Source: Viridibacillus arvi (GTDB lineage: Bacteria > Bacillota > Bacilli > Bacillales_A > Planococcaceae). From it: a stretch of 64,000 bases of DNA. The notes below the pieces were generated by a model, which had not been told where the DNA came from, did not search any database, and was given only the letters and a program-made list of their open reading frames with translations. Position 1 is the stretch's first letter, and each line of letters begins with the position of its first letter. The stretch spans positions 178,891 through 242,890 of the forward strand of contig NZ_LILB01000008.1 in the NCBI RefSeq assembly GCF_001274945.1, given 5' to 3'. The position numbers were made by a program, and so were the translations under genes. Below are positions 55,310 to 63,537 of the stretch, piece by piece.

Positions 55310-56649
55310 CCATACGGTTGACAGCATTTGCTGTCTTGATCGCATGTTCGGCTTTTTTCGTAGCAACTGAATTTTCTATCGTTAAAGTCAGAACAACTCG
55401 AATTGATCAGCTTATAGCTGAAGGTAACAAAAACGCATTAAAAGCAAAAAAAGTAGTATCTAATTTAGATGAATATTTATCCGCTTGTCAGTTGGGAATT
55501 ACAATTACTTCTTTAGGACTTGGTTGGCTCGGTGAAGAAACAATATCGATTTTATTGAGACCGATATTTGATTTGTTTGCACTTGAAGGAAGTGTGACAT
55601 CTGTTCTATCCTTCGTATTATCATTCTCCATCGTGACATTTGTTCACGTTGTAGTTGGTGAATTAGCACCAAAAACATTAGCCATTCAGAAGGCAGAATC
55701 TGTAGCATTAGCAACAGCAGGTCCTTTAATTACGTTCCACAACATCATGTATCCCTTTATTAAAGCATTAAACTTCTCTGCTCGTTCATTGTCATCACTT
55801 TTCGGTTTAAAGGATGTATCTGAATCAGAAGTGGCAATGACCGAAGAAGAATTGCGTATGATTTTATCGGATAGTTTGAAAAGCGGTGAAATAAATCAGT
55901 CTGAATATAAATATGTGAATAGCATTTTTGAATTCGACGATCGTATTGCCAAAGAAATTATGGTACCTCGTACTGAAATCATTGGTATTGAAAAAGAAAT
56001 GACTCTTAAAGAAGTTTTCGAAGTGATGGGTGTTGAGCAGTATACGCGCTACCCTATTATTGATGGAGACAAAGACCATATTATAGGTCTCGTCAATATG
56101 AAGCACCTTTTAACTGCTTACATTAAAGACCCAACTAATGGTTCAAAATTAGTAACGGAATATATGCAACCGATCATTCGCGTCATCGAAACAATCCCAG
56201 TTAGTGACTTATTGTTGAAAATTCAACGAGAACGTATTCATATGGCTATTTTAATGGATGAATACGGTGGTACATCTGGACTTGTAACAATCGAAGATAT
56301 TATCGAGGAAATTGTCGGTGATATTCGAGACGAGTTTGATGCAGACGAGATTCCTGAAGTTCGTAAAGTTGATGAGAACCATTTTATCTTTGATGCCAAA
56401 ATGTTAATTGAAAACGTAAATGATTTCCTTAAAATTGACATCAATGAAGATGATATCGATACTATCGGCGGTTGGTTTATGACCAAAAACTTCGATGCAG
56501 TTAAAGGCGAAGCAATTATTGAACAAGGCTATGAATTTATCGTAAAAGAAGTAGATGGTCATCATATCTTATACTTAGAAGTTATTAAGTTACCAGATGA
56601 ATCCAACAATGAATCACTAGAAGATACAAACTCATCTTCTGAAGAATAA
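55300..56649 (+). CDS. CNNM/CBS-domain transporter-like protein (TlyC/YhdP type)
   Basis: 449 residues if started at TTG 55300 (DIAIRLTAFAVLIACSAFFVATEF), with AAAGGA before it; the frame is open further upstream but with poor similarity. DUF21 membrane domain (about 1-190) with FVATEFSIVKVR and GWLGEETI, two CBS motifs (about 210-330, EIMVPRTEIIGIE and DEYGGTSGLVTIEDIIEEIVGDIRDE), and a CorC/HlyC C-terminal domain (about 345-430). Such proteins are tied to magnesium or other cation efflux; the old hemolysin label is unlikely to be a function. A terminator follows. Confidence 0.88.
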   Translation: MDIAIRLTAFAVLIACSAFFVATEFSIVKVRTTRIDQLIAEGNKNALKAKKVVSNLDEYLSACQLGITITSLGLGWLGEETISILLRPIFDLFALEGSVTSVLSFVLSFSIVTFVHVVVGELAPKTLAIQKAESVALATAGPLITFHNIMYPFIKALNFSARSLSSLFGLKDVSESEVAMTEEELRMILSDSLKSGEINQSEYKYVNSIFEFDDRIAKEIMVPRTEIIGIEKEMTLKEVFEVMGVEQYTRYPIIDGDKDHIIGLVNMKHLLTAYIKDPTNGSKLVTEYMQPIIRVIETIPVSDLLLKIQRERIHMAILMDEYGGTSGLVTIEDIIEEIVGDIRDEFDADEIPEVRKVDENHFIFDAKMLIENVNDFLKIDINEDDIDTIGGWFMTKNFDAVKGEAIIEQGYEFIVKEVDGHHILYLEVIKLPDESNNESLEDTNSSSEE

Positions 56650-56668
56650 TTATGAAAATTTAACAAGA

Positions 56669-56704
56669 AACGACGCACACTAATAATAGTGTGCGTCGTT
56701 TTGT
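56669..56704 (+). terminator. Terminator after the CNNM gene
   Basis: ACGACGCACACT/AGTGTGCGTCGT perfect stem and T-run. Confidence 0.9.
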
Positions 56705-56736
56705 ATTGCCTAGAAATTTTGCAAGGGGGAAACATT

Positions 56737-57633
56737 GTGGAGTTATACACAAATTTAAGACAAGGGGAAAGAGGTGCTTGGCTAAGCATTGCCACTTATC
56801 TCATACTTAGCACCGCAAAGCTAACAATTGGTTTTATAGGTGCATCTACTGCATTAAAAGCTGATGGACTAAATAATACAACAGATATTATCGCTTCTGT
56901 TGCAGTTCTGATTGGATTACGTATTTCACAAAAGCCACCAGATGGTGATCACCACTATGGTCATTTAAGAGCTGAAACGGTTGCTTCCCTTATCGCATCA
57001 TTTATCATGGCAGTCGTTGGACTACAAGTATTATTTAATTCAGGCAAAAGTTTTATCGAGAACAACCACTCTTCTCCTTCCCTGCTAACAGCAGTTGTCG
57101 CTATTATTAGTGGTGTCATTATGTACGGTGTTTATCGTTATAATTTAAAGTTATCTGAACGCACGAAAAGTTCGGCTGTAAAAGCAGCTGCTCTTGATAA
57201 TCGTTCAGATGCACTTGTCAGTTTTGGTACTGCAATTGGTATTTTAGGTGCTATTATTGGTTTTCCGATAATTGATTCCATTACCGCCATTATCGTTGGT
57301 ATTATCATAATTAAAACAGCCTACGAAATATTTTTTGAAGCTGTTCATACATTAACTGACGGCTTTGACGAAGAAGAGGTTGAAACGTTATCTACTCTTG
57401 TCCGTAATGTAGATGGTGTTATTCATCTCATAGATTTTAAAGGACGTAATCATGGAAATATGGTATTTGTAGATTTAACAGTCACTGTTAATCCTGAACT
57501 AAATGTTTGGAAAAGTCATCAAATTACCGAAGATATTGAAAATACAATTCGTCTAGCAAAACCATTGACAGTAGTACTTGTGCATATTGAACCAGATGGC
57601 TTAGTACATGAACATAATACTGGTTTAATGTAA
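56737..57633 (+). CDS. Cation diffusion facilitator family transporter
   Basis: 298 residues from GTG 56737, after AAGGGGG. Six membrane helices, with motifs IGASTALKADGLNNTTDIIAS (about 30-50), DGDHHYGHLRAETVAS (about 68-83, His/Asp metal site) and AAALDNRSDALVS (about 148-160); a C-terminal cytoplasmic domain runs from about 205 and ends HIEPDGLVHEHNTGLM. Exports divalent metals such as Zn, Mn, Co or Fe in exchange for protons; the metal cannot be told from sequence. The CNNM gene upstream also concerns cations, though a terminator separates them. Confidence 0.9.
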   Translation: MELYTNLRQGERGAWLSIATYLILSTAKLTIGFIGASTALKADGLNNTTDIIASVAVLIGLRISQKPPDGDHHYGHLRAETVASLIASFIMAVVGLQVLFNSGKSFIENNHSSPSLLTAVVAIISGVIMYGVYRYNLKLSERTKSSAVKAAALDNRSDALVSFGTAIGILGAIIGFPIIDSITAIIVGIIIIKTAYEIFFEAVHTLTDGFDEEEVETLSTLVRNVDGVIHLIDFKGRNHGNMVFVDLTVTVNPELNVWKSHQITEDIENTIRLAKPLTVVLVHIEPDGLVHEHNTGLM

Positions 57634-57660
57634 TTTTTTGATAATAATTGAATATTTATG

Positions 57661-57689
57661 TTGACTTTGTTTTTCCATTTTGTTAATCT
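57661..57689 (+). promoter_or_regulatory. Strong sigma-A promoter of the 24-codon gene
   Basis: TTGACT at 57661-57666 and TAATCT at 57684-57689 with spacing 17, about 35 bp ahead of the ATG. Confidence 0.75.
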
Positions 57690-57722
57690 AATAACAACTT
57701 TAAGGAAAGCAGGTGAGGTTTT

Positions 57723-57797
57723 ATGACAAATTTAATGAGCATTGCATCAACGCAAATCGGTTTGTTACAAAATACTCGCCATCCGTATGCTTTTTAA
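57723..57797 (+). CDS. 24-residue peptide gene with own promoter and terminator (possible leader)
   Basis: ATG 57723 after AGGTGAGG. The peptide begins MTNLMSIASTQIGLLQ and ends NTRHPYAF; no membrane helix, no known family. A promoter lies 35 bp upstream and a perfect terminator 29 bases after the stop codon. Promoter, short ORF, terminator and then a gene is the layout of ribosome-sensing attenuators of antibiotic-response genes; here the downstream gene is rsgA, after two structured repeats. It may also be a stand-alone small protein. Confidence 0.65.
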   Translation: MTNLMSIASTQIGLLQNTRHPYAF

Positions 57798-57824
57798 GGA
57801 TACTTTCTTTTATTGTGCGTGTAT

Positions 57825-57863
57825 AAACTGTAGCTGCCGATTTGCAGCTACAGTTTTTTTTAT
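57825..57863 (+). terminator. Terminator or attenuator after the 24-codon gene
   Basis: AACTGTAGCTGC/GCAGCTACAGTT perfect 12-bp stem, six-base loop, then eight T. Confidence 0.92.
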
Positions 57864-57866
57864 TTT

Positions 57867-57989
57867 AAATGCTGAACACGACCGTTTAGCTACGACTGGC
57901 ACTGGAGGGCTCGAACACAAGACGCTTTTTGTCTTGTGCCGAGAGACCGAAGTGACCCGAGTAGCTGGCGTGTGAAGCTGGATATCTTA
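57867..57989 (+). repeat. Structured intergenic repeat, copy E
   Basis: About 122 bp, AAATGCTGAACACGACC to GTGTGAAGCTGGATATCTTA, nearly identical to copy A at 22 kb (differences are scattered single bases). Inner hairpin CTCGAACACAAGAC with GTCTTGTGCCGAG. Confidence 0.9.
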
Positions 57990-57991
57990 AT

Positions 57992-58117
57992 TAAATGCTG
58001 AACACGACCGTTTAGCTACGACTGGCACTGGAGGAATCGAACTCAAGACGCTTTTTGTCTTGTGCCGAGAGACCGAAGTGACTTGAGTAGCTGGCGTGTG
58101 AAGCTGGATATCTTAAT
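57992..58117 (+). repeat. Structured intergenic repeat, copy F
   Basis: Tandem to copy E and almost the same, with GAATCGAACTCAAGAC in the inner left arm; where E has CCCGAGTAGC, F has CTTGAGTAGC. Ends about 75 bp before rsgA. Confidence 0.9.
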
Positions 58118-58191
58118 GTGCTGAGGACCCTTTCAAGAAATATAACCGCCTCAGCTCAATATCTCTACACACACAATAGGAGGATTTACAA

Positions 58192-59274
58192 ATGACAAAA
58201 TTACAAGATTTCGGCTGGAATACAACTTGGGAAGAAAAGTATAAAATTGCCCAAGCTTCAAATAAATTAGCAAAAACAATTCCCGGACGTGTATTGCTAG
58301 AGCATAAGCACTCCTACCGTGTTATCACGGAACAAGGTGAATGGCTTTCTAGTCCATCAGGCAGCTTCCAACATACTGCTTTTGAACGTCGCGACTTCCC
58401 TGCAGTCGGTGATTGGGTATTAGTTGAACAGATGCCTGGTGAAGAAAAAGCGATTATTCATGCCGTATTACCGCGTACCTCTTTATTCTCTCGTAAAGTC
58501 GCTGGATTAACCACTGCGGAACAATTAATCGCAGTTAATGTTGACATCGTTTTTTTAATCATGAGTTTGAACTTAGATTTTAATCTTCGACGATTAGAGC
58601 GCTATTTAATCGCTGCTTGGGATTCAGGTGCCACACCAATCATCGTATTAACGAAAAAAGATCTCTGTGAAGATGTCACACCTTTTATTCAACAAGCAGA
58701 ATCTGTTGCTTTTGGTGTACCCATTTATACAGTAAGTAGTTTTACTGGTGAAGGCATTAATGAGCTTCAACAATTATTAGTTGATGCTAAGACAGCTGCA
58801 CTTTTAGGATCATCTGGTGTTGGTAAATCATCTTTAACCAATGCACTATGTGGCACTGAAGTAATGTTCGTCCAAGAAGTTCGTGAGGATGATGATAAAG
58901 GTCGCCATACGACAACACATAGAGAATTATTCAAGATTCCAGGTGGTGGATTATTAATTGATACCCCGGGAATGCGTGAATTCCAGTTATGGGATCAAGG
59001 TGAAAGCTTAGATAGCAGTTTTAAAGATATAGAAGAACTTTCGTCTCAGTGCCGCTTTAGAGATTGTGAGCACAAGCGTGAACCTGGATGCGCAGTACAA
59101 AATGCAATTCATGAGGGTACACTAACAAACGAACGATACAATAGCTATATAAAGTTAAAGCGAGAATTGGCTTATATTGAAAGAAAAACAAACGCTCAAG
59201 CACAAATTGCTGAACGTAATAAATGGAAACAGGTTTCAAAAACCTTACGCCAAAAACCACAAAAAAAACGTTAA
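58192..59274 (+). CDS. rsgA: Ribosome small-subunit GTPase RsgA-like
   Basis: 360 residues with AGGAGG before the ATG. N-terminal OB fold, then a circularly permuted GTPase domain: the G4-like VLTKKDL (about 152-158), then G1 LLGSSGVGKSSLTNAL (about 204-219), G3 IDTPGMREFQLW (about 261-272), then the zinc motif CRFRDCEHKREPGC (about 285-298). RsgA frees assembly factors from the 30S subunit. It does not sit with rpe/prkC as the canonical rsgA does, so it may be a second copy. The C-terminus is basic (KPQKKR). Confidence 0.88.
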   Translation: MTKLQDFGWNTTWEEKYKIAQASNKLAKTIPGRVLLEHKHSYRVITEQGEWLSSPSGSFQHTAFERRDFPAVGDWVLVEQMPGEEKAIIHAVLPRTSLFSRKVAGLTTAEQLIAVNVDIVFLIMSLNLDFNLRRLERYLIAAWDSGATPIIVLTKKDLCEDVTPFIQQAESVAFGVPIYTVSSFTGEGINELQQLLVDAKTAALLGSSGVGKSSLTNALCGTEVMFVQEVREDDDKGRHTTTHRELFKIPGGGLLIDTPGMREFQLWDQGESLDSSFKDIEELSSQCRFRDCEHKREPGCAVQNAIHEGTLTNERYNSYIKLKRELAYIERKTNAQAQIAERNKWKQVSKTLRQKPQKKR

Positions 59275-59278
59275 AAAA

Positions 59279-59322
59279 AGCTGTCCTATCAGTCATTTCG
59301 ATGACTAAGGGACAGCTTTTTC
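59279..59322. terminator. Bidirectional terminator rsgA / response regulator
   Basis: AAGCTGTCC-AGTCAT/ATGACT-GGGACAGCTT with a TTCG loop and T-runs, between convergent genes. Confidence 0.92.
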
Positions 59323-59324
59323 TT

Positions 59325-59975
59325 CTATTGTTGCTCACTCGATTCAGTTAACCCATGTTTGACAGCATAAAGTGCAGCTTGGGTACGATCTTGTACTTCC
59401 AATTTTGAAAAAATATTTGAAATATGCGTCTTTACAGTTTTTTCTGTAACAAAAAGTGAGGATGCAATTTCTCTATTACTCTTACCTTTTGTTAGTTCAG
59501 CTAGAACATCACGTTCTCGAGGTGTTAAAGTATGCTTCATATGTGGCAAATCTTCTTGCATCTCTCGACTTTTAATAAGTTGAGTTGTCGCTTGTGGATG
59601 CAATGTATTTTCTCCTGCCATTATTCTGCGGATTGATGTCACCAGTTCATCTGGTTCAATATCCTTCAACTGGTAACCTGCAGCCCCTGCTTCAATTGCA
59701 GGAATGACATGGTCACTATCCGAAAAACTCGTCAGCATTAGTACCTGCGTGTCAGGAAATTTTGCCTTAATACGTTTTGTAGCTTGGATACCATCTAATT
59801 CAGGCATAACTAAATCCATTAAAACGATATCCGGCTTTAATTCAGACGTTAATGCTACTGCTTCCTTACCATTTTGAGCTTCACCAATAACTTCTATGTC
59901 CTTTTGCGTTTTCAGGAAAAACAATAATCCTCTTCTTACAACATGGTGATCGTCTGCGATTAATACTCTAATCAT
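59325..59975 (-). CDS. NarL/LuxR-family response regulator (YhcZ/AirR-like)
   Basis: 216 residues. Receiver domain 1-120 with acidic pocket D8-D9 and phospho-acceptor D54 in KPDIVLMDLVMPELDG; a LuxR-type helix-turn-helix at about 150-210 (LTPRERDVLAELTKGKSNREIASSLFVTEKTVKTHIS). Encoded 11 bp after its histidine kinase on the same strand. By the kinase's cysteine-bearing GAF domain, the closest described system is Staphylococcus AirSR/YhcSR, a redox- and oxygen-responsive pair. Confidence 0.88.
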   Translation of the reverse strand: MIRVLIADDHHVVRRGLLFFLKTQKDIEVIGEAQNGKEAVALTSELKPDIVLMDLVMPELDGIQATKRIKAKFPDTQVLMLTSFSDSDHVIPAIEAGAAGYQLKDIEPDELVTSIRRIMAGENTLHPQATTQLIKSREMQEDLPHMKHTLTPRERDVLAELTKGKSNREIASSLFVTEKTVKTHISNIFSKLEVQDRTQAALYAVKHGLTESSEQQ

Positions 59976-59986
59976 CGAAATCCCCC

Positions 59987-61102
59987 TTAATATGGTAGAC
60001 GGATTAAAATTTCCGTTCCTCTTCCAAAATTACTCACCCAATCAACCTTACCGCCAAGTGCTTTTGCACGATCTCGCATGCTTTGCAGACCGATTGATGG
60101 TAATTTTACAAGAGAGTCAACTTGAAATCCTCTACCTTCATCTTTAATAACTAATAACACATCTGTCTGTGTAATAATGACGAAAATTTCTGCATCCTTA
60201 ACACCTGAATGCTTTCGTACGTTGTTTAGTGCTTCTTGAGTAATACGAAATAACGTTTCTTCCACACGAGAAGGCAATTGTAAAACACCCGATACATTCA
60301 CAGAAAGATTTAGACCTAGCATTTCAGCATAACCTTTAATCGCCTCCATTAAGCCACTTTCTAAACCTTTAGGGCGTAATTGCCAAATTAAAGCACGCAT
60401 TTCTGTTAAGGCTTCTTGTGTTAAATTCTGAATTTCCTTAAACGTTTCTTTCATTTCTGGTTGCTCAGCCATTTCAATTCCGGCACGAGATGTTAAAGTA
60501 ACAGAGAATAATAATTGATTCACTGAATCATGTAAATCTCTCGCTAATCGATTTCTTTCTTCAACTAGTGCCATTTGCTGTTCTTGTTTTGTTAGTAAAA
60601 TTCGTTTTATTGCGGATCCCATTTGGAAGGCAACTGATTCTAAAAGAGCTAGCTCATCATCAGAAAAACTGACGGTATTTGGAGTAGCTACATTTAATAG
60701 CCCAAAACGCTCTTGTCCAGATTGCAAGGGTACTGTGGCATGATGGGTAATCCCGCCATCCCCCTCTAGTTCAGCAGCATTGGCGCTTTCAATGCGTTGA
60801 CATTCAATAATATTCGAAGCTTTTTTTAATTCATTATTCCGATAACGTGATACGCACCAACAACCACCTTTTTCTAAAAAGTGACAGTTATTATGCTTTA
60901 AAGCTTGTGGCAAGTTTTCATGCGCTATGAGCTCATGTCTACCTTTTTTATTAATAAAAAATACCCAACCTGTTTCAAAATTCGTCCCTGCTAAAAACTT
61001 TCTCAGAGCACCTTGCAACATTGCTTGAATTTCAGTTTCTTCATTTAGAAGTTCGGCAATTTCCTTGAGTAAACTAATGTTCGAATGATCATTTTGCTGC
61101 AT
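59987..61102 (-). CDS. GAF-domain sensor histidine kinase (YhcY/AirS-like)
   Basis: 371 residues, no membrane helix, so a cytoplasmic sensor. GAF domain about 15-170, holding four cysteines at 73, 81, 83 and 101 (C-x7-C-x-C-x17-C), a pattern like that which holds the iron-sulfur cluster in AirS. HisKA_3 helix with phospho-acceptor His 191 in NRLARDLHDSVNQLLFS, then the ATPase domain (RITQEALNNVRKHSGVKDAE, IKDEGRGF, GLQSMRDRAKALGG). First gene of the operon with the response regulator. Signal identity (oxygen, oxidants) is inferred. Confidence 0.88.
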   Translation of the reverse strand: MQQNDHSNISLLKEIAELLNEETEIQAMLQGALRKFLAGTNFETGWVFFINKKGRHELIAHENLPQALKHNNCHFLEKGGCWCVSRYRNNELKKASNIIECQRIESANAAELEGDGGITHHATVPLQSGQERFGLLNVATPNTVSFSDDELALLESVAFQMGSAIKRILLTKQEQQMALVEERNRLARDLHDSVNQLLFSVTLTSRAGIEMAEQPEMKETFKEIQNLTQEALTEMRALIWQLRPKGLESGLMEAIKGYAEMLGLNLSVNVSGVLQLPSRVEETLFRITQEALNNVRKHSGVKDAEIFVIITQTDVLLVIKDEGRGFQVDSLVKLPSIGLQSMRDRAKALGGKVDWVSNFGRGTEILIRLPY

Positions 61103-61641
61103 GTAATTGCCTCCTTCCTTTTTCCAGCTATAAATATATTGTACCTACTATGATACCACTGCCTGTCATACATTCGCATGAAATAGCTCTCATTCTTTTG
61201 ACCGAGAAAATAAAAAAACCACCATTTCTACTCATAAAATAAAGTGGTTAAAACTTATTATTCTTTTGAATATTGTAAACGATATTGGTTTGGATGAAGC
61301 TCTTTCAAATGAGCGCACTATTGAACTCTCAACCTCATAATTAGAATTGTCCTGTCCTTTAATGACAGATTTCCAATAAAATTGACGAGTCAAACCTTTT
61401 CAAACATCATTAAGTAATTGTACTACTTATATATGGTGATAATTAGAATTGACTGTATCTTCATTTTTGTATAATTTATAGCCAACTAGTTTATCATTGG
61501 TATAATAACTATTATCATTGTGTGCAGTTCATCAGATTAATGTATAAAAGAGAAGTTTTTATTAAGGATATAATATTTTACATATATATGCATTCCCTCT
61601 ATAATTCAAAGGGAAATACTCTAATACTAGGAGATATTTGT
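61103..61641. other. Intergenic region kinase/bdbC with minus-strand hairpin and direct repeats
   Basis: About 540 bases without a convincing gene. A hairpin at about 61213-61247 (AACCAC/GTGGTT) is followed by seven T on the minus strand, upstream of the kinase. A 13-base sequence ATAATTAGAATTG occurs at about 61338 and again at about 61439. The promoters of the kinase and of bdbC should lie here. Confidence 0.5.
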
Positions 61642-62067
61642 ATGTCAAAAAAAATTGAGAATAGTTTACTATTCATCTGGATTGTCTCATTGGTCGCAAT
61701 GCTAGGCTCCCTATTTTTTTCAGAAATTCAACAATACGAACCTTGTAAGCTTTGTTGGTATCAACGTATTTTAATGTACCCGATTGTCATCATTACAACC
61801 GTAGCTTATATCCAAAAAAATGCACGTATTGCTGTAACTTTAGCTGTTTTCTCTATAATCGGTGGCTGTATTTCTATCTACCATTATGGTATTCAAAAAT
61901 TCGAATTTTTATCTAGCTCTGCAATAACATGTGGTCGTGTACCTTGTACAGGTCAATACATCAACTGGTTTGGCTTCATTACCATTCCATTCCTTGCATT
62001 AACAGCATTCGTCTTAATCGCAGGAGCAAGTTTTTACATGTTAAAAGCATCTAAGGAGGAAAAATAA
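61642..62067 (+). CDS. bdbC: Thiol-disulfide oxidoreductase BdbC (DsbB-like)
   Basis: 141 residues from ATG 61642, after GGAG. Four membrane helices. Two redox Cys pairs: C35-C38 in EPCKLCWYQR and C97-C102 in TCGRVPCTG, as in DsbB/BdbC quinone-linked oxidases. It re-oxidises a thioredoxin-like partner outside the membrane. The next gene, one base downstream, encodes a membrane-anchored thioredoxin-fold protein that is the natural partner. A longer frame upstream (from 61522) has no ribosome site. Confidence 0.92.
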   Translation: MSKKIENSLLFIWIVSLVAMLGSLFFSEIQQYEPCKLCWYQRILMYPIVIITTVAYIQKNARIAVTLAVFSIIGGCISIYHYGIQKFEFLSSSAITCGRVPCTGQYINWFGFITIPFLALTAFVLIAGASFYMLKASKEEK

Positions 62068-62541
62068 TTGAAAAAGCTACTCATCATTGCTGGAGTAATT
62101 GTTGTCATATTTGGACTAATCATCGTCTTAAACTACCAAGGAAATGAAGCGAAATTAAAAGATAATCCTTACGGCACTAACGATTTAAAACAATCTACAA
62201 TTGATCTACTTAGTGATAAAAACTATCAAAACATCATTACACCGACAGAACTTGAGAAAAAGCTATCTAAAGGCGACCCAACAGTGGTATACTTCTTCAG
62301 TCCAGAGTGTACACATTGTAGAGCTGCAACACCTAAATTAATGCCATTAGCAAAAAAATTAGGTGTACACATCGATCAATTGAACTTACTGGAGTATGAA
62401 AATTCATATGACAAGTACGGCATCAAAGGCACACCAACACTTTCTTATTTTAAAGATGGTAAAGAGATTCAGCGTATGGCAGGCGATGCAGACAAAGCTA
62501 CTTTCGAAGCATTCCTAAAACAAACTGATCTCGTGAAATAA
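62068..62541 (+). CDS. Membrane-anchored thioredoxin-like protein (BdbA/BdbD-like partner)
   Basis: 157 residues from TTG 62068 with GGAGG seven bases upstream. An N-terminal membrane anchor (residues 4-21) precedes a thioredoxin fold with active site C81-T-H-C84 in FFSPECTHCRAATPKL and the cis-Pro loop GIKGTPTLSYF. The extracellular domain would make disulfides in exported proteins and be re-oxidised by BdbC. Cotranscribed with bdbC (one stop, next codon start). Confidence 0.88.
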   Translation: MKKLLIIAGVIVVIFGLIIVLNYQGNEAKLKDNPYGTNDLKQSTIDLLSDKNYQNIITPTELEKKLSKGDPTVVYFFSPECTHCRAATPKLMPLAKKLGVHIDQLNLLEYENSYDKYGIKGTPTLSYFKDGKEIQRMAGDADKATFEAFLKQTDLVK

Positions 62542-62548
62542 TACAACT

Positions 62549-62590
62549 AGAAAGGATTATGTTGTACAAACAACGTAATCCTTCTTTTTA
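62549..62590 (+). terminator. Terminator after the bdbC operon
   Basis: GAAAGGATTATGTTGT/ACAACGTAATCCTTC stem with G-T pairs, ACAA loop and T-run. Confidence 0.88.
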
Positions 62591-62604
62591 ATGGAGGAAT
62601 AATA

Positions 62605-63450
62605 ATGAAACAATCTTGGACATTCACTATTCTACAAGATAACCAAACTATCGAAGAACTACTACGTGAACAATGGAAGCTAGGAAAAAAAATCGTACAC
62701 GAATTACGTATGACAAAAGCTATTTCAGATACAAACGGCGAACTTCTACAATGGAAAGATCCCCGTCCAAAAGGTATGGAAATTGTCATATCTATGGATG
62801 TACCAGAATCTTCATATGAAGCAACTCGTGAATGCGAAGTTAAAGTAGTATACGAAGACCCACATTGCTTAATCGTTTCTAAACCAAAAGGTATGGCTAC
62901 ACATCCAAATGACGTTTGGGATCGCTTCACTTGTATGAATCATGTTATGAATTATATACAAGAACAAGGTGGAGTATACGCGGAGCATGTGCATCGACTA
63001 GACCAAGGTACAGCTGGACTTTTACTCGTTGCAAAACACCCAATTGCAAAATCCATTTTCGACCGTTTATTAGAAGAGAAGAAAATCCTTCGCGTATATG
63101 AAGCAGAAGTTCAAGGTCATATGAAAGAGCGCAAAGGGACAATTCGTGAAGCTATTGCGAAAGACCGTCACCATGGTACCCGCCGTCGCGTTGCACCAGA
63201 AGGTCAAATGGCTATTACAAACTTTGAAGTTGTACGTCATCTGCAATATTCAACAATCGTCAATCTTGTATTAGAAACAGGACGTACGCATCAAATTCGT
63301 GTACATCTTTCACATATCGGTCACCCAATTGTCGGAGATACTTTATATGATGCAAGAGAAACAGCATCTGGCGATTATTCTCTACACGCTAGAAAACTCC
63401 AATTTACTCATCCATTCACAGATAAGAAAATGGAGATTATTGATCAATAA
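62605..63450 (+). CDS. RluA-family pseudouridine synthase
   Basis: 281 residues, TGGAGG before the ATG. Motif HRLDQGTAGLLLVAKHP (about 129-145) holds the catalytic Asp of the RluA family; SKPKGMATHP (about 93-102) and TGRTHQIRVHLSHIGHPIVGDTLY (about 230-253) are the other hallmarks. No clear S4 domain at the N-terminus. Modifies uridines in rRNA or tRNA; the site is not predictable. Close to B. subtilis YhcT, which lies in the same neighbourhood in that genome. Confidence 0.88.
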   Translation: MKQSWTFTILQDNQTIEELLREQWKLGKKIVHELRMTKAISDTNGELLQWKDPRPKGMEIVISMDVPESSYEATRECEVKVVYEDPHCLIVSKPKGMATHPNDVWDRFTCMNHVMNYIQEQGGVYAEHVHRLDQGTAGLLLVAKHPIAKSIFDRLLEEKKILRVYEAEVQGHMKERKGTIREAIAKDRHHGTRRRVAPEGQMAITNFEVVRHLQYSTIVNLVLETGRTHQIRVHLSHIGHPIVGDTLYDARETASGDYSLHARKLQFTHPFTDKKMEIIDQ

Positions 63451-63458
63451 ATATTAAT

Positions 63459-63502
63459 AAGGTATCTCTGAGCGGTTTATTGCTTGGAGGTACTTTTTTT
63501 AT
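63459..63502 (+). terminator. Terminator after the pseudouridine synthase gene
   Basis: AAGGTATCTCTGAGC with GCTTGGAGGTACTT, imperfect stem, then seven T. Confidence 0.8.
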
Positions 63503-63537
63503 TGGGGGATTTGGGTAGGGATTGGTGTTACTTTATT

